Source: Deltaproteobacteria bacterium RBG_13_49_15
GTDB lineage: Bacteria; Desulfobacterota; Desulfobacteria; Desulfobacterales; UBA2156
DNA: 6,328 nucleotides
Assembly (NCBI GenBank): GCA_001797695.1
Contig: MGQD01000011.1
Location: 6,021-12,348 of the forward strand
Direction of reading: 5' to 3'
This document shows, one piece after another, positions 6,037-6,328 of the stretch. How positions within the stretch are numbered: the first letter of the stretch is position 1; the number at the start of each line of letters is the position of its first letter. The position numbers were made by a program, and so were the translations under genes. A model generated the notes under the pieces. The model did not search any database and had not been told where the DNA came from. It saw only the letters and a program-made list of their open reading frames with translations.

Positions 6037-6328
6037 TTATTTCTTCTTCAGTCCGAGCGTCTCAACCAGTTCTTTCTCCTCTTCAAATAGCTCAAGGACT
6101 TGTTTATTGTATTCCTCAATATTCTTATAGGCATAGACCATGTCCAATTTTTCAAGGACCTTCAGGGTTTCCGAATCATCCAGCCCCTTTTTAAAGGCAT
6201 CATGGAGGATCTTCACCACCTTCGAATCCATCCCTTTTGGCCCGGCCAATCCAAAAGGAGAATCTGCAACGATGTTATAGCCGAGCTCTTTCAAGGTCGG
6301 GACCGCGGACCACTTCTTGGTCCTTTTT
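6037..6328 (-). CDS. tctC: TctC/Bug family periplasmic solute-binding protein, C-terminal end (partial)
   Basis: The - strand frame is open from the right edge (beginning KRTKKWSAVPTLKELGYNI) to a TAA at 6039-6037, giving about 97 residues. The segment W-S-A-VPTLKELGY followed by FGLAGPKGMDSKVV is the typical C-terminal signature of Bug/TctC extracytoplasmic binding proteins (usual form VPT-x-x-E-x-GY ... G-x-x-x-P-x-G-x-P). These proteins capture carboxylates in the periplasm and hand them to TctA/TctB. The remaining helices (HDAFKKGLDDSETLKVLEKL and EEYNKQVLELFEEE) also fit the family. The tail ends in GLKKK. The signal peptide and ligand loops are beyond the window, so the ligand cannot be inferred. 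A TTG at 6294 is internal and not a start. Position first in the operon, ahead of tctB and tctA, is the common arrangement. Confidence 0.9.
   Translation of the reverse strand, partial: KRTKKWSAVPTLKELGYNIVADSPFGLAGPKGMDSKVVKILHDAFKKGLDDSETLKVLEKLDMVYAYKNIEEYNKQVLELFEEEKELVETLGLKKK

Noticed and set aside
6037..6294. Treating the TTG at 6294 as the start of an 85-residue protein
   Set aside because: The frame stays open to the window edge and the upstream residues (KKWSAVPT) match the TctC family, so the gene is truncated by the window and does not begin here.

Overview
The window looks like chromosomal DNA from a Gram-negative, probably environmental proteobacterium; a Desulfobacterota (former delta-proteobacteria) relative is my best guess. 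The evidence is a tctC-tctB-tctA solute transport operon, Shine-Dalgarno-type start sites, a periplasmic ankyrin protein, and GC-rich hairpin DNA of the kind scattered through such genomes. The assignment is an inference, because no rRNA or other marker gene is present.

Layout: bases 1-159 hold the 3' end of an FMN-dependent alpha-hydroxy-acid dehydrogenase gene. It is followed on the + strand by an AT-rich GNAT acetyltransferase (234-737), a secreted protein with a C-terminal ankyrin domain (851-2047) and a very AT-rich membrane-anchored serine hydrolase of the class C beta-lactamase/penicillin-binding family (2244-3464). From about 4023 to the right edge the - strand carries a tripartite tricarboxylate transporter operon, read right to left: tctC (cut by the window edge), tctB, tctA. 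The two gene sets converge on a 558-base intergenic region.

The clearest non-genic find is in that convergent gap. A 185-bp element (3474-3658) has perfect 17-bp terminal inverted repeats and is flanked by perfect 11-bp direct repeats (AATTACTAAAA) abutting them. This is the full signature of a transposed, non-coding MITE-like element. Its interior is packed with GC-rich nested hairpins. It sits directly behind the stop codon of the serine hydrolase gene.

Base composition is patchy. Sampled 60-base lines in the GNAT and serine hydrolase genes are about 28-32% GC, against about 58-68% in sampled lines of the ankyrin C-terminus and tctA. With the MITE, this suggests the left half is an accessory region built by gene acquisition beside a conserved transport operon. 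The three transporter genes form one functional unit: periplasmic binding protein plus small and large membrane subunits, importing an unidentified carboxylate. I see no functional link among the + strand genes and no evidence of a new multi-gene system.
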